Shown here piece by piece: positions 44,430 through 54,725 of a DNA stretch of 64,000 bases. Under the pieces are notes generated by a model. It saw only the letters and a program-made list of their open reading frames with translations. It was not told the DNA's origin and did not search any database. The position numbers were made by a program, and so were the translations under genes. Source of the DNA: Saprospiraceae bacterium (lineage in GTDB: Bacteria; Bacteroidota; Bacteroidia; Chitinophagales; Saprospiraceae); the NCBI GenBank assembly GCA_016722285.1, contig JADKGI010000015.1:89934-153933 (forward strand). Direction: 5' to 3'. Position 1 is the first letter of the stretch. Every line of letters starts with the position of its first letter.

Positions 44430-45716
44430 ATGATAAACCGAAAAAAAGGACCTGATATTATAAAAATTAAAAAATTATTCCTACCAGATACTGAAATTTA
44501 TTCCTTGCCCAACGGTGCGCAGGTTTGCGAAGTGAATCTGGGTAGTCAGGAAATCATCAAATTTGAAATATTTCATCATGCCGGCAGAATTAAGGAAGAT
44601 TTTCATCTGGCAAGCCGCGCTGTTTCATCACTTATCAAAGATGGTACCACTTCAAAAACATCGGCACAGATTTCAGAGGAAATAGATTATTATGGCTCTA
44701 GCGTCAAGACAGCATCAAATATGGACTTTTCGTACAGTACATTATTCACACTGTCAAAACATTGTAACCGTGTCCTCCCTTTACTTCAGGATATGTACTA
44801 CCACCCTGTTTTTCTTGAAGATGAAGTTCAAAAATTCAAACAACTTAATATCCAGAAACTCAAGGAAGAATTGACAAAAAATGATGTAATAACATACAGA
44901 CAAATTACGGAGGAAATCTTCGGAAAAAATCATCCATATGGTTATAACAGTACCGAATCTGACTATCAGGCGCTGAGTCAGGAAATTATTCAAAATCATT
45001 ATAACCAGTATTTAGGTTCAGATAATTGCTATATATTCATCAGTGGTAAAATAAATAATGAAATACGCAGCCTTACTTCTGAGCTTTTTGGATCGGTAGA
45101 GAAGGCTTCAAAACATAAAGAATATAATTTTACAGCCCCTCCGGTAATTGGCAGAAAAATAGGATTAAAAAGCAAAAACGAACACCAGAGTGCTATCAAA
45201 ACAGGACGGCATTTGTTCAATAAAAATCACCCCGACAATCCTGCATTTTTTTTGCTGAATATTATATACGGGGGGTATTTCGGCTCAAGGCTGATGGTAA
45301 ATATCAGAGAAGACAAAGGATATACTTATGATATATCTAGCAGTGCAGACCAGATGCTACATGATGGGTGCTTTTATGTTAGTACAGAAGCTGCCCCTGA
45401 ATATGTTACACCCTTGCTGAATGATATTTATCATCAGATGGAAGTATTGAAACAGGATAAAGTCAAATCAAATGAGCTTTCTATGGTCAGAAATTATCTG
45501 ATGGGTACATTTATGAATATGCTGGACGGACCCTTAAATATATCATCTATGGTGAAAACTATGGTCCTTTCAGGAAAAAAACCACAGGATTTTTTGGTGT
45601 TTTGTGAAGAATTACTCTCATTGACACCTCAAAATATCATAGAAACAGCTCAAAAATACTTCATCCCGGAAGAAATGACTGAAGTATTGGTATCCCCTCA
45701 CCCAGTATCAGGTTAG
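44430..45716 (+). CDS. M16 peptidase-family protein lacking the zinc motif
   Basis: A 428-residue pitrilysin-like protein: NGAQVCEVNLGSQEIIKFEIFHHAGRIKED at residues 26-55 (shown by its parts NGAQVCEVNLG and KFEIFHHAGRIKED), and FGSRLMVNIREDKGYTYDISS in the second half, which is the R/Y motif of M16 enzymes. The HxxEH zinc motif expected after AGRIKED is absent; the equivalent position reads ASRAVSSLIKDGT. It is therefore likely the non-catalytic partner type of M16 dimer. The usual active partner gene is not next to it. No signal peptide is apparent. Confidence 0.85.
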   Translation: MINRKKGPDIIKIKKLFLPDTEIYSLPNGAQVCEVNLGSQEIIKFEIFHHAGRIKEDFHLASRAVSSLIKDGTTSKTSAQISEEIDYYGSSVKTASNMDFSYSTLFTLSKHCNRVLPLLQDMYYHPVFLEDEVQKFKQLNIQKLKEELTKNDVITYRQITEEIFGKNHPYGYNSTESDYQALSQEIIQNHYNQYLGSDNCYIFISGKINNEIRSLTSELFGSVEKASKHKEYNFTAPPVIGRKIGLKSKNEHQSAIKTGRHLFNKNHPDNPAFFLLNIIYGGYFGSRLMVNIREDKGYTYDISSSADQMLHDGCFYVSTEAAPEYVTPLLNDIYHQMEVLKQDKVKSNELSMVRNYLMGTFMNMLDGPLNISSMVKTMVLSGKKPQDFLVFCEELLSLTPQNIIETAQKYFIPEEMTEVLVSPHPVSG

Positions 45717-45784
45717 TAAACGTCATTATTTTTCAAATAATAACTTAATCATCAAAAAAGATGCCCCATTCATACTAAAATGAT

Positions 45785-45792
45785 TAATTTTG
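45785..45792 (+). promoter_or_regulatory. -7 element of the mre operon
   Basis: TAATTTTG fits TAnnTTTG, 51 bp before the mreB ATG. No TTTG is seen at -33. Confidence 0.4.
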
Positions 45793-45843
45793 CGTCTTTT
45801 TAATAAATACGATTTTAATAAATTCCATTCAACCTGAGATATA

Positions 45844-46854
45844 ATGAGGTTTTTCAATTTTTTTACGCAGGAACTGGCTGTTGATCTTGGTACAGCCAAC
45901 ACACTGATTATTCAAAATGACAAGGTGGTAGTAGATGAACCATCAATTGTTGCCATCAACAGGCATACAGGAGAAATTATAGCTGTTGGAAACAGGGCGA
46001 TGCAGATGCATGAGAAAACCCATGATAGCATTAAGACTATACGTCCTTTAAAAGATGGGGTAATTGCTGACTTTCAGGCTGCCGAAGCTCTTATTCAGGG
46101 CCTTATAAATATGATCGGAGAAAAAAGGCGATTTTTTACCCACCTGAAAATGGTGATCTGTATCCCTTCAGGTATCACAGAAGTTGAAAAAAGAGCCGTC
46201 TTCGATAGCGCTGATCATGTGGACTCCAAAGAAACATACCTGATCCATGAACCGATGGCAGCAGCATTGGGTATAGGTCTGGATGTCGAGGAACCCATCG
46301 GAAATATGGTTATCGACATAGGAGGCGGAACTACTGAAATAGCCGTCATAGCCCTATCCGGTATAGTGACAGATCAGTCGATCAGGATAGCCGGTGATGA
46401 GTTTACCAACGATATCATCGACTATATGAAAAGAAAACACAACATCCTAATAGGTGAAAGAACAGCAGAACAAATAAAAATAAATGTCGGAGCTGCCATT
46501 CCAGATCTTGTCGATGCACCACCTAAATATGCTGTCAATGGTAGGGATTTACTGACAGGAATTCCAAAACAGGTATTTACTACCCATGTCGAAGTAGCAG
46601 AATCATTGGACAAATCCATTTCCAAGATAGAAGAAGCTGTATTGAAAGCTCTGGAAGATACGCCACCCGAACTGTCTTCGGATATTTTCCAAACCGGAAT
46701 ATACCTGACCGGCGGTGGTGCTTTGTTAAGAGGTCTTGATAAAAGGATGTCCGCCAAAACAAAACTTAAAGTACATATTGCCGAAGATCCGCTTAGGGCA
46801 GTGGTAAGAGGAACGGGATTAGCACTTAAAAATTCTCACAAATATACTTTTTGA
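45844..46854 (+). CDS. mreB: Rod-shape-determining protein MreB
   Basis: Bacterial actin that polymerises at the inner membrane and directs lateral cell-wall synthesis. The 336-residue protein has the ATP-binding motifs AVDLGTANTLI at residues 12-22, VIDIGGGTTEIAVIALSGIV near 160, and TGGGALLRGLD near 295. It also has MAAALGIGLDVEEP and the N-terminal FFNFFTQEL membrane helix typical of MreB. Full-length with no gaps. First gene of mreB-mreC-mreD-pbp2. Confidence 0.96.
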   Translation: MRFFNFFTQELAVDLGTANTLIIQNDKVVVDEPSIVAINRHTGEIIAVGNRAMQMHEKTHDSIKTIRPLKDGVIADFQAAEALIQGLINMIGEKRRFFTHLKMVICIPSGITEVEKRAVFDSADHVDSKETYLIHEPMAAALGIGLDVEEPIGNMVIDIGGGTTEIAVIALSGIVTDQSIRIAGDEFTNDIIDYMKRKHNILIGERTAEQIKINVGAAIPDLVDAPPKYAVNGRDLLTGIPKQVFTTHVEVAESLDKSISKIEEAVLKALEDTPPELSSDIFQTGIYLTGGGALLRGLDKRMSAKTKLKVHIAEDPLRAVVRGTGLALKNSHKYTF

Positions 46855-46895
46855 TGGATAGAAAAAGTATTTGAATATAAATAACCCAATTTTGA

Positions 46896-47720
46896 ATGAA
46901 TAATGTCATTCAGCTTTTTTTAAAATTCGGGGTTCACATTTTATTTGTGGTCCTTGAGGTTATTTGTTTCAATATCATCATCAATTATAACTCATCCCAG
47001 CGTTCAGTTTTTATAAATTCTGCAAACGTTTATGCCGGAAAAATAGCAGAACAAAGAGCTAAAATAACTGATTTTGCTTCTTTAAAGTCTCAGAATGATA
47101 GCTTGATGCATGAAAATGCGAACTTGATAGAAAATATGATTTCTATGGAATATGCCGAGGATTTCATACCAAAATCTGATAGTACATATAATCAATACAA
47201 GCTTATACCGGCTACAATATGCAATAGTACCATAAATCTGCACAACAACCATATCACCTTATGCAAAGGTAGCAGAGAAGGAATACGTAAAGATATGGGT
47301 GTGGTCTCATCACATCAAGGCATTTTAGGAGTCGTCAGAAATGTATCACCGGATTTTGCTCACGTTATTTCTATCCTCAATAGTCAGTCAAAAATCAGCT
47401 GCTCTCTAAAATCGAGGTTCGGTCATGGTACTTTGGTTTGGAATAATAATGATCCACTGCGTATGAATCTGGAATCTATCCCAAAACACGAAAAAATAGC
47501 ATACGGCGATACTGTAATCACAAGTGGATATTCCACCATGTTTCCAAAAGGCATATTAGTAGGTAAAGTTGAAAGTTACACAATAAAACCTGGCAGCAAC
47601 AGCTATGATATTATCGTAAAACTATTTAATGATCCGATAAACGTCAAGTATGCATATGTAATCCAGAACAGATATGGAGACCAGCAGAACAAACTTGAAA
47701 AGGAGGTAGTCGATGAATAG
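46896..47720 (+). CDS. mreC: Rod-shape-determining protein MreC
   Basis: Periplasmic scaffold of the elongasome. The 274-residue protein has one N-terminal membrane segment (LFVVLEVICFNIIINYN), a short coiled coil (KSQNDSLMHENANLIENM), and a beta-rich C-terminal domain with GSREGIRKDMGVVSSHQGILG, the MreC signature, and DTVITSGYSTMFPKGILVGKV. The gene starts 41 bp after mreB and overlaps mreD by 8 bp. Confidence 0.93.
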   Translation: MNNVIQLFLKFGVHILFVVLEVICFNIIINYNSSQRSVFINSANVYAGKIAEQRAKITDFASLKSQNDSLMHENANLIENMISMEYAEDFIPKSDSTYNQYKLIPATICNSTINLHNNHITLCKGSREGIRKDMGVVSSHQGILGVVRNVSPDFAHVISILNSQSKISCSLKSRFGHGTLVWNNNDPLRMNLESIPKHEKIAYGDTVITSGYSTMFPKGILVGKVESYTIKPGSNSYDIIVKLFNDPINVKYAYVIQNRYGDQQNKLEKEVVDE

Positions 47721-48234
47721 AGTCGTTCAAACAAATCTAATCAGGTTTATCCTTATATTTTTGGCACAGATATGGATATTTAAGCAAATTACCTTTTCAC
47801 TTGGTGGGGTAGCGAATATACATTTTCTGATTTATCCCATGGCTATTCTCCTGCTACCTATCAAAACCTCAAAAACAATATTGCTTATATTGGCTTTTGT
47901 TTTAGGAATGACTTTAGATATGTTTTATGATTCCCCGGGAGTCCATGCTGCAGCCCTTGTATTTACTGCCTATATCAGGAATATTGTCATCGCTTTGCTT
48001 GAGCCTTTTGCCGGTTACAACATTGATGATGTACCGACCATAAAACAACTAAGTCTCGGGTGGTTTGTTTCATACGTAAGTATAACACTATTTATTCATA
48101 TATTTGTTTATTTCAGTATAGAAGCTTTTTCTTTTGTTTTCTTTTTTGAAATATTTCTAAATACTATATTTAGTTTTATTGTAACTTTTATAGTGATTAT
48201 TATTCTCCAGTTTATTTTCAGAACTAAATATTAA
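47713..48234 (+). CDS. mreD: Rod-shape-determining protein MreD
   Basis: A 173-residue integral membrane protein with about five hydrophobic segments, placed between MreC and PBP2 as usual. Sequence conservation is low in this family; assignment rests on size, topology, position and motifs such as LGMTLDMFYDSPGVHAAALVF, which match MreD of Bacteroidota. The start overlaps the mreC stop by 8 bp, suggesting coupled translation. Confidence 0.88.
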   Translation: MNRVVQTNLIRFILIFLAQIWIFKQITFSLGGVANIHFLIYPMAILLLPIKTSKTILLILAFVLGMTLDMFYDSPGVHAAALVFTAYIRNIVIALLEPFAGYNIDDVPTIKQLSLGWFVSYVSITLFIHIFVYFSIEAFSFVFFFEIFLNTIFSFIVTFIVIIILQFIFRTKY

Positions 48235-48246
48235 TTTTCTCAAAGA

Positions 48247-50118
48247 ATGAGAAGTCTCGCTGATCGAAAATATGGTTTTATATATGCAATTATTTTAGTT
48301 GCTTTGGTACTTATTTTCAGGGCTGCCCAGCTTCAGCTTTTTTCTGGTGAATATAGGGAACAGGCTCAAAAAACTACCCTTGAGAAAAAATTAATTTACC
48401 CTTCCAGAGGACTTATCATAGACAGGAATGGCAAGACAATGGTCTATAATAAGCCCATATATGTAATTTATGCCACCTATAGGAAGATTGATCCAAAAAT
48501 GGATACTACTTTCTTTTGTTCATTGCTCAATATAAGTAAGGAAACATTTATAACCAACCTGAATAAAGACTGGAAGAGTCAACAGTTTCACAAATCTATA
48601 CCCTTTGTATTTTTAAATAAAGTCAGCCCCGAACAGTTTGCATTTTTTCAAGAGCACATGTATAAGTTTCCGGGATTTTATGCCGAAGAGCGAAGCATAA
48701 GAGGATATCCACATCACAATGCTTCGCATGCACTCGGATATCTTGGAGAAGTGGATAAGAACATTGTGGACAATTCTGATGGCAAGTATATTTCAGGAGA
48801 TTTTATTGGTAAAACAGGACTGGAGATTGCATATGAGCAGGAGCTCAGTGGAATAAAGGGAATTAATTACATCCTGAAGGACAATCTGGGAAGAAAAGTA
48901 GGATCTTATGACAACGGGCGACTCGATAGTATGGCCCTCCCGGGTGAAGATATACAGATCAGTTTGGATCTGGATCTGCAGGCTTATGCTGATAGTCTCA
49001 TGATGAATAAAAAAGGAGGTCTGGTTGCCATTGAACCATCTACCGGTCAGATATTGGCTATGGTCAGCGCACCTACCTACGATCCTAATATGCTTAGTCT
49101 TGATGAAAACAGAAATTTCGGAATGCAGAGATTACTACTGGATACCATCAATCGTCCACTCAACAATAGAGCTGTTACCAATAGGTATCCGCCCGGATCC
49201 ATCTTCAAACCCATTCTTTCACTTATTGCAATGCAAAAAGGAGTTGCCTGGCCAGGGAAAGGCGGTGTTTGCCATGGCGGATACAGATTGAGCGGCAGCA
49301 AAGTAATAAAGTGCCACCATCATGCAGCCATTACCGGAATTTCATCTGCCATACAATATTCCTGCAATACCTACTTTTGTGGAATGATGCGCGATTTGCT
49401 GGATATGTACTCTTATAAAAAACCTGGAATAGGCCTGGATACCATAGTTTCGCATCTGAGAGATTTTGGCTTGGGTAGTAAGCTCGGTCTTGATTTCAGC
49501 TATGAAAATAAAGGATTTATACCTACTTCTGAATTTTACGATCATGTTTACAGAAGAGAAGTGACCGGATGGAGATCTGCGTGGATTATATCATTGGGTA
49601 TCGGACAGGGTGAGATGCAGCTGACTACAGTCCAAATGGCCAATCTTGCAGCTATTTTGGCTAACAGAGGATACTTTTATACGCCACATTTTATCCGGAA
49701 ATATATTTCCGGTAAGCCTATACCTGAAGAATTTACAACAAAGAGAAGGGTCAGAATAGACTCCAAATATTTTGAACCTGTCATCGATGGATTAGAGCAG
49801 GTTGTGCTTGCCGGAACAGCCCGTGTTGCTAATGTCGAAGGCCTGGAAATATGTGGTAAAACAGGAACATCACAAAACTCACACGGTAAAGACCATTCAG
49901 TTTTTTTCGGCTTCGCTCCTAAAACTAATCCCAAGATTGCTATTGCAGTTTTTATCGAAAATGCCGGATGGGGAGGTGACTGGGCAGCTCCTATATCCAG
50001 TTTGATGATAGAAAAGTATCTCAATAAAAACATAGCCCCTTCCAGAAAATATCTTGAAGACAAAATGTTTAAAGGATTAATAAATCCACTTCTATTCGAT
50101 CTGGCCACTGCAGAATAA
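48247..50118 (+). CDS. mrdA: Penicillin-binding protein 2
   Basis: Class B peptidoglycan transpeptidase of the elongasome, 623 residues. A single N-terminal membrane helix (IYAIILVALVLIFRAAQLQL) anchors the dimerisation domain, which has PSRGLIIDRNG and HALGYLGEVDK. The transpeptidase domain has the active-site SIFK in RYPPGSIFKPIL, SCN in IQYSCNTYF and KTGT in CGKTGTSQNS. Last gene of the mre operon. The RodA glycosyltransferase that usually follows is not here. Confidence 0.93.
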   Translation: MRSLADRKYGFIYAIILVALVLIFRAAQLQLFSGEYREQAQKTTLEKKLIYPSRGLIIDRNGKTMVYNKPIYVIYATYRKIDPKMDTTFFCSLLNISKETFITNLNKDWKSQQFHKSIPFVFLNKVSPEQFAFFQEHMYKFPGFYAEERSIRGYPHHNASHALGYLGEVDKNIVDNSDGKYISGDFIGKTGLEIAYEQELSGIKGINYILKDNLGRKVGSYDNGRLDSMALPGEDIQISLDLDLQAYADSLMMNKKGGLVAIEPSTGQILAMVSAPTYDPNMLSLDENRNFGMQRLLLDTINRPLNNRAVTNRYPPGSIFKPILSLIAMQKGVAWPGKGGVCHGGYRLSGSKVIKCHHHAAITGISSAIQYSCNTYFCGMMRDLLDMYSYKKPGIGLDTIVSHLRDFGLGSKLGLDFSYENKGFIPTSEFYDHVYRREVTGWRSAWIISLGIGQGEMQLTTVQMANLAAILANRGYFYTPHFIRKYISGKPIPEEFTTKRRVRIDSKYFEPVIDGLEQVVLAGTARVANVEGLEICGKTGTSQNSHGKDHSVFFGFAPKTNPKIAIAVFIENAGWGGDWAAPISSLMIEKYLNKNIAPSRKYLEDKMFKGLINPLLFDLATAE

Positions 50119-50209
50119 CATAAAAAGCCTGTTTTCCTATTTATTTCTTTTCTTAATATAATGAATTTGCCGGGGAAATTGTATTTTGCTATCCTAAAAT
50201 ATTTACAAT

Positions 50210-52228
50210 ATGGATACTTCTCAGGTGCGGGTTCATTCCCTCTTCAGTGATTTTGATATAGCACTCTTTAAAACCGGCAAACATTTCCATCTTTACAATA
50301 AAATGGGTTCTCACCCCATGAATTTAGATAGCGAAGATGGATGTTACTTTGCTGTCTTTGCTCCAAATGCTGAAAATGTTTTCGTGGTAGGAGATTTCAA
50401 CAACTGGAATGGAGAAAATTATTCACTATATTCAAGATGGGATAATTCTGGTATCTGGGAAGGCTTCATACCCGGTGTACATCACGGTGATATATACAAA
50501 TACAAAATATACCCTTACGACCATGGCAGGATCAGAATGAAAGCAGATCCATATGCTTTCAAAGCAGAAAAACCACCCAAGTCAGGATCAGTGGTATGGA
50601 AGCTGGATTATACGTGGAGTGATCAGCAATGGATGAAAAACAGGCCGGTAAAAAATGCACATAATCAGCCGCATTCAGTGTATGAGATGCATTTCGGTTC
50701 TTGGCGCAGGAATGTGGAAGAAAAAAGGCACCTGACCTACCTCGAAATGGCTGACCAACTCATTCCTTATCTTGTCGATATGGGATATACTCATGTGGAG
50801 TTTTTGCCACTCGCCGAACACCCGTATGAACCATCCTGGGGATATCAGGTGACCGGATATTTTGCTGCCACCAGCAGATTTGGTAATCCTGAAGAGCTTA
50901 TGAATTTGATAGATCGGTTGCACCAGGCAGATATCGGAGTCATAATAGACTGGGTTCCGGCACATTTTCCCTCTGATGATTTTTCTTTAGCAACCTTTGA
51001 CGGATCTTGCGTATATGAACACCCTGATAAACGTAAAGGATACCATCCTGACTGGAACACTCTTATTTTTAATTTTGGCAGGGCTGAGATAAAAAGCTTT
51101 CTGATATCGAATGCCTATTTTTGGCTTGAAAAGTACCACATTGATGGACTTAGAGTAGATGCAGTATCTTCAATCGCTTATCTCGACTATTCAAGAAAAG
51201 AAGGCGAGTGGGAACCGAATCAATATGGTGGGAGGGAAAATTTGGATGCTATTTCTTTTCTTCAGGAATTTAATACATCTGTTTATGGTGCTTTCCCAGG
51301 TATTCAGACTATTGCAGAAGAATCTACATCATACCCGATGGTATCCAGACCGGTACATCAGGGTGGACTTGGATTTGGCATGAAGTGGATGATGGGATGG
51401 ATGCATGATACTATTGATTACTTCAAAAGAGAGCTGGTCTATAGAAAATTTCACCAAAACGATATTACTTTTAGCATCATGTATGCTTTTTCAGAAAATT
51501 TCATGCTGGCACTCTCTCATGATGAGGTAGTACATGGCAAGGCATCCATGATAGGTAAAATGTCCGGCGATGAATGGCAAAGATTTGCCAACCTTAGATG
51601 TTTGTATGCCTATATGTTCGCACATCCCGGAACAAAGTTGTTGTTTATGGGCAATGATATGGCTCCATATACTGAATGGAACTTTACATGGCAGCTTGAG
51701 TGGGATCTCCTTCAGTATCCATCGCACAAAGGACTTAACGATACTGTCAGAGCACTTAATCATCTATATAAAACTGAAAAAGCACTATTTCATTATAATT
51801 TTAGTCCAGAAGGATTTGAGTGGGTAGATGGTGGTGACCGTATGAACTCAATATTGATTTTTAAACGTAAATCTGATGTGAAAAATGATATATTATTAAT
51901 AGTATGTAATCTCAACTCTAATCCTCACAATGATTATAAAATAGGAATTCATACCAAACAAACCTGGGAACTTATATTCAATACTGACGATCCTCAATAC
52001 TGGGGAAGTGGATATGAAGTCAGGAAAAAACCAGCATCCAAAAAACAGGAATGGCATGGTCAGAATAATATGCTGGAAATAGATATTCCACCACTCTCCG
52101 TGACAGTGTACAGACTCCTGTCATCTATTGATGAAAAACCAAAGCAAGTTGGCTCCAAACCGAAAATAACAAAAAGAAAAAAACTCCGGAAAAAAAATGA
52201 TATAAATACACAGATTCTACTCAGTTAG
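50210..52228 (+). CDS. glgB: 1,4-alpha-glucan branching enzyme
   Basis: GH13 enzyme that forms alpha-1,6 branches in glycogen. The N-terminal CBM48 domain has VFVVGDFNNWNG, followed by a TIM barrel with DWVPAHFPSDD, GLRVDAVSSIAYLDY (catalytic nucleophile Asp), IAEESTSYP (acid-base Glu) and LALSHDEVVHGK (third Asp). The C-terminal beta domain is intact and ends in a basic tail (KITKRKKLRKKNDIN) beyond the usual end. 672 residues. It follows the mre operon at 91 bp and is probably a separate transcript. Confidence 0.94.
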   Translation: MDTSQVRVHSLFSDFDIALFKTGKHFHLYNKMGSHPMNLDSEDGCYFAVFAPNAENVFVVGDFNNWNGENYSLYSRWDNSGIWEGFIPGVHHGDIYKYKIYPYDHGRIRMKADPYAFKAEKPPKSGSVVWKLDYTWSDQQWMKNRPVKNAHNQPHSVYEMHFGSWRRNVEEKRHLTYLEMADQLIPYLVDMGYTHVEFLPLAEHPYEPSWGYQVTGYFAATSRFGNPEELMNLIDRLHQADIGVIIDWVPAHFPSDDFSLATFDGSCVYEHPDKRKGYHPDWNTLIFNFGRAEIKSFLISNAYFWLEKYHIDGLRVDAVSSIAYLDYSRKEGEWEPNQYGGRENLDAISFLQEFNTSVYGAFPGIQTIAEESTSYPMVSRPVHQGGLGFGMKWMMGWMHDTIDYFKRELVYRKFHQNDITFSIMYAFSENFMLALSHDEVVHGKASMIGKMSGDEWQRFANLRCLYAYMFAHPGTKLLFMGNDMAPYTEWNFTWQLEWDLLQYPSHKGLNDTVRALNHLYKTEKALFHYNFSPEGFEWVDGGDRMNSILIFKRKSDVKNDILLIVCNLNSNPHNDYKIGIHTKQTWELIFNTDDPQYWGSGYEVRKKPASKKQEWHGQNNMLEIDIPPLSVTVYRLLSSIDEKPKQVGSKPKITKRKKLRKKNDINTQILLS

Positions 52229-52319
52229 AGGTTCAATATTGACAGCCATGCCAAAATGATTTATCTAACTCAAAAATTCCGATTGTGCTATAAGTCAAAA
52301 GATATTGCATATATTTATC

Positions 52320-52327
52320 TACCTTTG
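52320..52327 (+). promoter_or_regulatory. -7 element for the cystathionine gamma-synthase/lyase gene
   Basis: TACCTTTG fits TAnnTTTG. It overlaps the GTG at 52327 and lies 26 bp before the ATG at 52354, so it supports 52354 as the start. Confidence 0.45.
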
Positions 52328-52353
52328 TGACCCAATTAAAGATATACGCTTAT

Positions 52354-53499
52354 ATGAAATTCGGAACAAAAGTAATACATGCTGGCATTGAGCCGGACCC
52401 ATCGACCGGTGCCATAATGACACCTATTTTCCAGACATCTACCTATGTTCAGGCTGCTCCCGGAGACCATAAAGGCTATGAATATGCCCGAACTCAAAAT
52501 CCGACCAGATCTGTCCTTGAAAAAAATCTGGCTTCTCTCGAAAACGGGACGGATGCCATTTGTTTTGGCAGTGGGCTTGCCGCTATGGATAGTATTCTGA
52601 AGCTACTTAACCCAGGAGATGAAGTCATTGCAACAGACGATCTTTATGGCGGATCATACAGGATGATGACCAAGGTTTTCGCTAAATATGGGATTAAGTT
52701 TCAATTTGCTGACCTGACAAATTCTGACAAATTCAGGTCCCTTATTACACTTAAAACAAGAATGATCTGGGTAGAAACACCTACCAATCCCATGCTCAAT
52801 ATCATTGACATCAAACGGGTTTGTGATAATGTCAAAGGTCAAAACATTATGGTATGTGTGGACAATACATTTGCTTCGCCATACCTGCAAAATCCACTGG
52901 ACCTTGGGGCAGACTTAGTAGTACATTCAGCTACAAAATATCTGGGCGGACACTCTGATGTAATCCATGGAGCAATAATTACAAAAAATGCTGAAATCGC
53001 AGCTCAGCTCCGTTTTTTGCAAAATGCTGTAGGAGCAATACCGGGACCACAGGATTGCTTTTTGATTTTAAGGGGTATCAAAACATTGCACATCAGAGTA
53101 GAAAGAGCTTGTCAGAATGCCGAAAAAATTGCTGATTTTCTTCAGAGACATCCGAAAGTATCCAAGGTATATTATCCGGGATTTAAAAATCACCCGGCTC
53201 ACGAAGTAGCTAAAAAACAGATGAAAATGTTTGGAGGTATGGTATCATTTGATCTGACAGCTAACAGCGAAGATAGCGCTAGGAAAGTGCTGAGTGGAAC
53301 TCATTTATTTTCGCTTGCGGAGTCATTAGGAGGGGTTGAGTCTCTCATAGGACATCCAGCCAGTATGACGCATGGTTCTATTCCGAAAGAAGAAAGACTG
53401 AAAGTGGGACTGACAGACTCTCTGATTAGATTGAGTGTAGGCATAGAAGATGTTGATGACCTCATTCAGGATCTTGATCAGGCTTTAGCTAAAGTATGA
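52354..53499 (+). CDS. Cystathionine gamma-synthase or gamma-lyase
   Basis: PLP enzyme of the Cys/Met metabolism family, 381 residues from the preferred start [27 protein letters not shown] supplies the Tyr and Arg that bind the phosphate, CFGSGLAAM the cofactor cradle, [15 protein letters not shown] the Asp, and [14 protein letters not shown] the Schiff-base lysine. Synthase and lyase cannot be separated by sequence alone, so no gene symbol is given. The frame is open from GTG 52327, but that extension covers the promoter-like TACCTTTG. Confidence 0.92.
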   Translation: MKFGTKVIHAGIEPDPSTGAIMTPIFQTSTYVQAAPGDHKGYEYARTQNPTRSVLEKNLASLENGTDAICFGSGLAAMDSILKLLNPGDEVIATDDLYGGSYRMMTKVFAKYGIKFQFADLTNSDKFRSLITLKTRMIWVETPTNPMLNIIDIKRVCDNVKGQNIMVCVDNTFASPYLQNPLDLGADLVVHSATKYLGGHSDVIHGAIITKNAEIAAQLRFLQNAVGAIPGPQDCFLILRGIKTLHIRVERACQNAEKIADFLQRHPKVSKVYYPGFKNHPAHEVAKKQMKMFGGMVSFDLTANSEDSARKVLSGTHLFSLAESLGGVESLIGHPASMTHGSIPKEERLKVGLTDSLIRLSVGIEDVDDLIQDLDQALAKV

Positions 53500-53547
53500 G
53501 TTCCCAACTTTATTAAAAATCATTTTGCAATGTAATATTGGTAAGTT

Positions 53548-54252
53548 ATGGATCCCCTGCCTACAAAACTAAACTCTATCAAAAACTGGTCTTCAGATGA
53601 CAGGCCGAGAGAAAAAATGTTGTCCAAAGGAAGACATAGTCTTACCGATTCAGAACTTTTGGGAATCATACTCGGTTCCGGATCAATTGGTGAGTCGGCT
53701 GTAGAACTCAGCAAACGAATACTTAACGACCATCATAATAATCTGAATGAGCTGGGAAAAATTTCTATTAGAGACCTCATAAAAAAATACAAAGGAATAG
53801 GTGAAGCCAAAGCTATAAATATTATAGCCGCGCTTGAACTAGGGAGAAGAAGGCAGGAATCAAATCCGCTTGAAAGGTCAGTTATTAAATCAAGCAGGGA
53901 CGCTTTCAATATTTTATACCCCATAATAGCTGACCTGCCACACGAAGAGTTTTGGGTCCTTTTTTGCAATAGGGCTAATAAAGTGATCCACAAACAGAGT
54001 GTAGGTAGGGGAGGAATATCCAGTGTCGTTGCCGATGCAAAAATAATTATGCGTATCGCTGTAGAACATCTGGCGTCATCTCTAATACTTTGTCACAATC
54101 ACCCATCAGGAAACCTGAAACCATCATCTGAAGATATCAAGCTGACTCAAAAAGTAAAAGAAGCGGCAAATATTTTGGATTTATCGGTAAACGACCACAT
54201 TATAATAGGTGACAATAATTATTTCAGTTTTGCTGATGAAGGCATATTATAA
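53548..54252 (+). CDS. radC: RadC-family protein (JAB metalloprotease fold)
   Basis: A 234-residue RadC protein. The N-terminal helix-hairpin-helix region has KYKGIGEAKAINIIAALELGRR; the C-terminal MPN+/JAB domain has the zinc motif HNHPSGNLKPSSEDIKLT with a Glu upstream in the EEFWVLFCNRANKVI region. Despite its name, its role in DNA repair is unproven. The end overlaps the next gene by 17 bp if that gene uses ATG 54236. Confidence 0.93.
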   Translation: MDPLPTKLNSIKNWSSDDRPREKMLSKGRHSLTDSELLGIILGSGSIGESAVELSKRILNDHHNNLNELGKISIRDLIKKYKGIGEAKAINIIAALELGRRRQESNPLERSVIKSSRDAFNILYPIIADLPHEEFWVLFCNRANKVIHKQSVGRGGISSVVADAKIIMRIAVEHLASSLILCHNHPSGNLKPSSEDIKLTQKVKEAANILDLSVNDHIIIGDNNYFSFADEGIL

Positions 54253-54709
54253 TTTACCCGGTATGCATAAGTACTTAAAAGATAATATCTATGTGGGTCT
54301 TCAATTCCTGTTGATTATAATTTTTTTTATTACCCCGGGCTTTGATTCTACCTTTACTACATTGCTTAAATATCCAGGATTAATTCTTATTATTGGCGGA
54401 AGCATAGTTGTATTGACGTCCATGCTCCAGCTAAAAAGTAACCTGACCGCCTATCCAACACCAAAAGAAACCGCATTTCTATATACCGGAGGGTTGTATG
54501 GCGTTGTAAGACATCCGATTTATTCAGGAGTGGTGATTCTTTTTTTGGGTTTGAGTTTTGTATCAGCATCATTTATAAAATTATTCATTACACTTATATT
54601 GATGATATTATTCCACTTTAAGTCGGAGTATGAGGAAGTGCAGTTATCTCAAAAATTTGATGAATACAAACAATATAAAACACGAACAGGCAAATTCTTT
54701 CCAAATTAA
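54236..54709 (+). CDS. Isoprenylcysteine/phospholipid methyltransferase-like membrane protein
   Basis: A roughly 157-residue protein with four or five hydrophobic segments and the motif YTGGLYGVVRHPIYSGVVILFLG, the RHPxY signature of ICMT/PEMT-type SAM-dependent methyltransferases. FKSEYEEVQLSQKFDEYKQYKTRTGKFFP at the end (given in parts: SEYEEVQL, FDEYKQYKTRT) is the C-terminal signature. Several starts are possible: ATG 54209, 54236 or 54260. 54236 gives a modest overlap with radC; 54260 clears it. The substrate is unknown. Confidence 0.82.
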   Translation: MKAYYNLPGMHKYLKDNIYVGLQFLLIIIFFITPGFDSTFTTLLKYPGLILIIGGSIVVLTSMLQLKSNLTAYPTPKETAFLYTGGLYGVVRHPIYSGVVILFLGLSFVSASFIKLFITLILMILFHFKSEYEEVQLSQKFDEYKQYKTRTGKFFPN

Positions 54710-54725
54710 TAAAATACTGATTGTT

